A stretch of DNA of 6,449 nucleotides from Thiomargarita sp. GTDB taxonomy: Bacteria; Pseudomonadota; Gammaproteobacteria; Beggiatoales; Beggiatoaceae. Position numbers and translations under genes: made by a program. Positions 6,014 to 6,449 of this stretch are shown one piece after another; the first letter of the stretch is position 1, and the number at the start of each line of letters is the position of its first letter. Under the pieces are notes generated by a model that made no database searches, was not told where the DNA came from, and was given only the letters and a program-made list of their open reading frames with translations. The DNA lies in the NCBI GenBank assembly GCA_030635005.1, contig DAOVZS010000119.1, positions 1 to 6,449 of the forward strand, read 5' to 3'.

Positions 6014-6050
6014 TTACCCTTTTACCTGGCCTTTAGTTTTTTTTAGGCTT

Positions 6051-6153
6051 TGATGTTATGCACTATGTTTCTAAAAAAACATATTTCCACATGTTGAATC
6101 CAGGGGCGATGCCCCTGGCTATATTATTAAGCCCCGTTGGGGCGAAGGCACAA
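6051..6153 (+). repeat. Dispersed palindromic repeat, right copy
   Basis: This is the fuller copy of the repeat at 2368-2456. The shared blocks are 6051-6086 and 6134-6153, and the 47 bases between them include a hairpin absent from the left copy. It contains two GC-rich hairpins joined by CTATATTATTAA: CCAGGGGC/GCCCCTGG with a 3-nt loop (6100-6118), and GCCCC/GGGGC with a 3-nt loop (6131-6143). This two-hairpin layout is like that of dispersed REP-type elements in other bacteria. Short frames on both strands across 6054-6267 are by-products of the repeat and have no protein character. Confidence 0.75.
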
Positions 6154-6301
6154 GCTACACAGACTATTGATTGTGTTGCCTGTATTTGTGCCAGCGACCT
6201 GGCAGGTTTTGGTGTGACTATGCGGGGGACAGCCTGTGACTCTAAAACCTGCAAGGTCTTGTTTTGACTTTGACTGTGTTTGTGGTTTCGCCCCTGGATT
6301 C
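6096..6301. repeat. MITE-like element with perfect 14-bp inverted ends
   Basis: GAATCCAGGGGCGA (6096-6109) and TCGCCCCTGGATTC (6288-6301) are exact reverse complements and bound 206 bp of non-coding, strongly self-complementary DNA. Inside are further nested pairs: GGCACAA/TTGTGCC (6147-6153 with 6186-6192), ACACA/TGTGT (6157-6161 with 6172-6176), and the stem-loop at 6196-6258. No transposase is encoded. I see no clear target-site duplication at the ends. It overlaps the dispersed repeat on its left, so it may be one composite element rather than two. Confidence 0.6.
6196..6258. repeat. Imperfect 23-bp stem-loop
   Basis: The arms at 6196-6218 and 6236-6258 pair at about 19 of 23 positions around a 17-nt loop. 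Each arm carries its own short palindrome (ACCTGGCAGGT and ACCTGCAAGGT). It is the central structure of the 6096-6301 element and could form a stable RNA hairpin on either strand. Confidence 0.6.
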
Positions 6302-6303
6302 TG

Positions 6304-6322
6304 AGGGCAACGCCCTATTTTT
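6304..6322 (+). terminator. Candidate intrinsic terminator after the four-gene cluster
   Basis: AGGGC (6304-6308) and GCCCT (6312-6316) form a 5-bp GC-rich stem with a 3-nt loop, followed by ATTTTT (6317-6322). It sits between the repeat element and the last gene, in the right place to stop read-through from the cluster. The stem is short. Confidence 0.4.
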
Positions 6323-6348
6323 CAACAACAACAAAAAAAGAGAAAATA

Positions 6349-6449
6349 ATGAGTATGTCCCTAAAAACCCTGATACAAAAAGCCCTATACACAACATTAG
6401 ACAGCCCTGTCATCGAAGCGTTAGCACAAACCGTCAATCTTAATAAAGC
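6349..6449 (+). CDS. Unrecognised protein, N-terminal fragment cut by the window edge
   Basis: An open frame runs from ATG 6349 to the end, 33 full codons, beginning MSMSLKTLIQKALY and continuing with TLDSPVIEALAQTVNLNK. AGAG lies a few bases upstream as a weak ribosome-binding site; the second Met (6355) is an alternative start. The segment looks like amphipathic helix with no signal peptide. A candidate terminator precedes it, so it is probably a separate transcript. It is too short for me to assign a family. Confidence 0.5.
   Translation, partial: MSMSLKTLIQKALYTTLDSPVIEALAQTVNLNK

Noticed and set aside
6029..6046. GCCT/AGGC hairpin with a T-rich loop after the FGE-like gene as a terminator
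   Set aside because: The stem is only 4 bp and the T run is in the loop rather than after it; the hairpin at 6304-6316 is a better candidate.
6058..6267. Open frames of 60-70 codons on both strands over the right-hand repeat
   Set aside because: They lie entirely in palindromic repeat DNA, mirror each other on the two strands, lack ribosome-binding sites and give Cys/Ala-rich protein with no family character.

Overview
The window is about 6.4 kb of AT-rich bacterial DNA. The protein families, loose intergenic spacing and abundant small palindromic repeats suggest a gammaproteobacterium of the large sulfur bacteria type (Thiotrichaceae such as Beggiatoa, Thioploca or Thiomargarita). This placement is an inference from general character; there is no rRNA or other marker in the window.

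Layout: (1) 1-1770, the C-terminal two thirds of a PMCA-type calcium P-type ATPase, open to the left edge. (2) 1771-1858, a spacer with a long terminator-like hairpin. (3) 1859-2224, a small exported or membrane-anchored Sel1-repeat protein. (4) 2225-2499, a non-coding spacer holding a perfect 21-nt palindrome and a dispersed repeat. (5) 2500-6013, four tightly packed same-strand genes, probably one transcript: a CYTH triphosphatase that lacks its usual CHAD domain, a three-domain MtrA-like/thymidylate-synthase-like/DUF4346 protein, a ParB/sulfiredoxin-like protein, and a formylglycine-generating-enzyme-like (C-type lectin fold) protein. (6) 6014-6348, a non-coding composite of hairpins and inverted repeats related to the one at 2368-2456. 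(7) 6349 to the end, the first 33 codons of an unrecognised gene.

Two things stand out. First, the last gene of the cluster ends in a GC-rich, adenine-poor stretch whose protein pattern (RGGAW, scattered variable residues, GFR) matches the variable region of a diversity-generating retroelement (DGR) target. No reverse transcriptase or template repeat is present here. Second, the cluster puts a thymidylate-synthase-like fold, fused to two domains of unclear role, next to a ParB-like protein and a triphosphate hydrolase. That is a plausible uncharacterised nucleotide or pterin/folate-linked pathway. Co-transcription is supported by a 4-nt overlap and gaps of 10 and 7 nt; a shared function is only inferred.

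The four-gene block is bracketed by partly inverted copies of one repeat family, so it may be a discrete inserted or rearranged unit.
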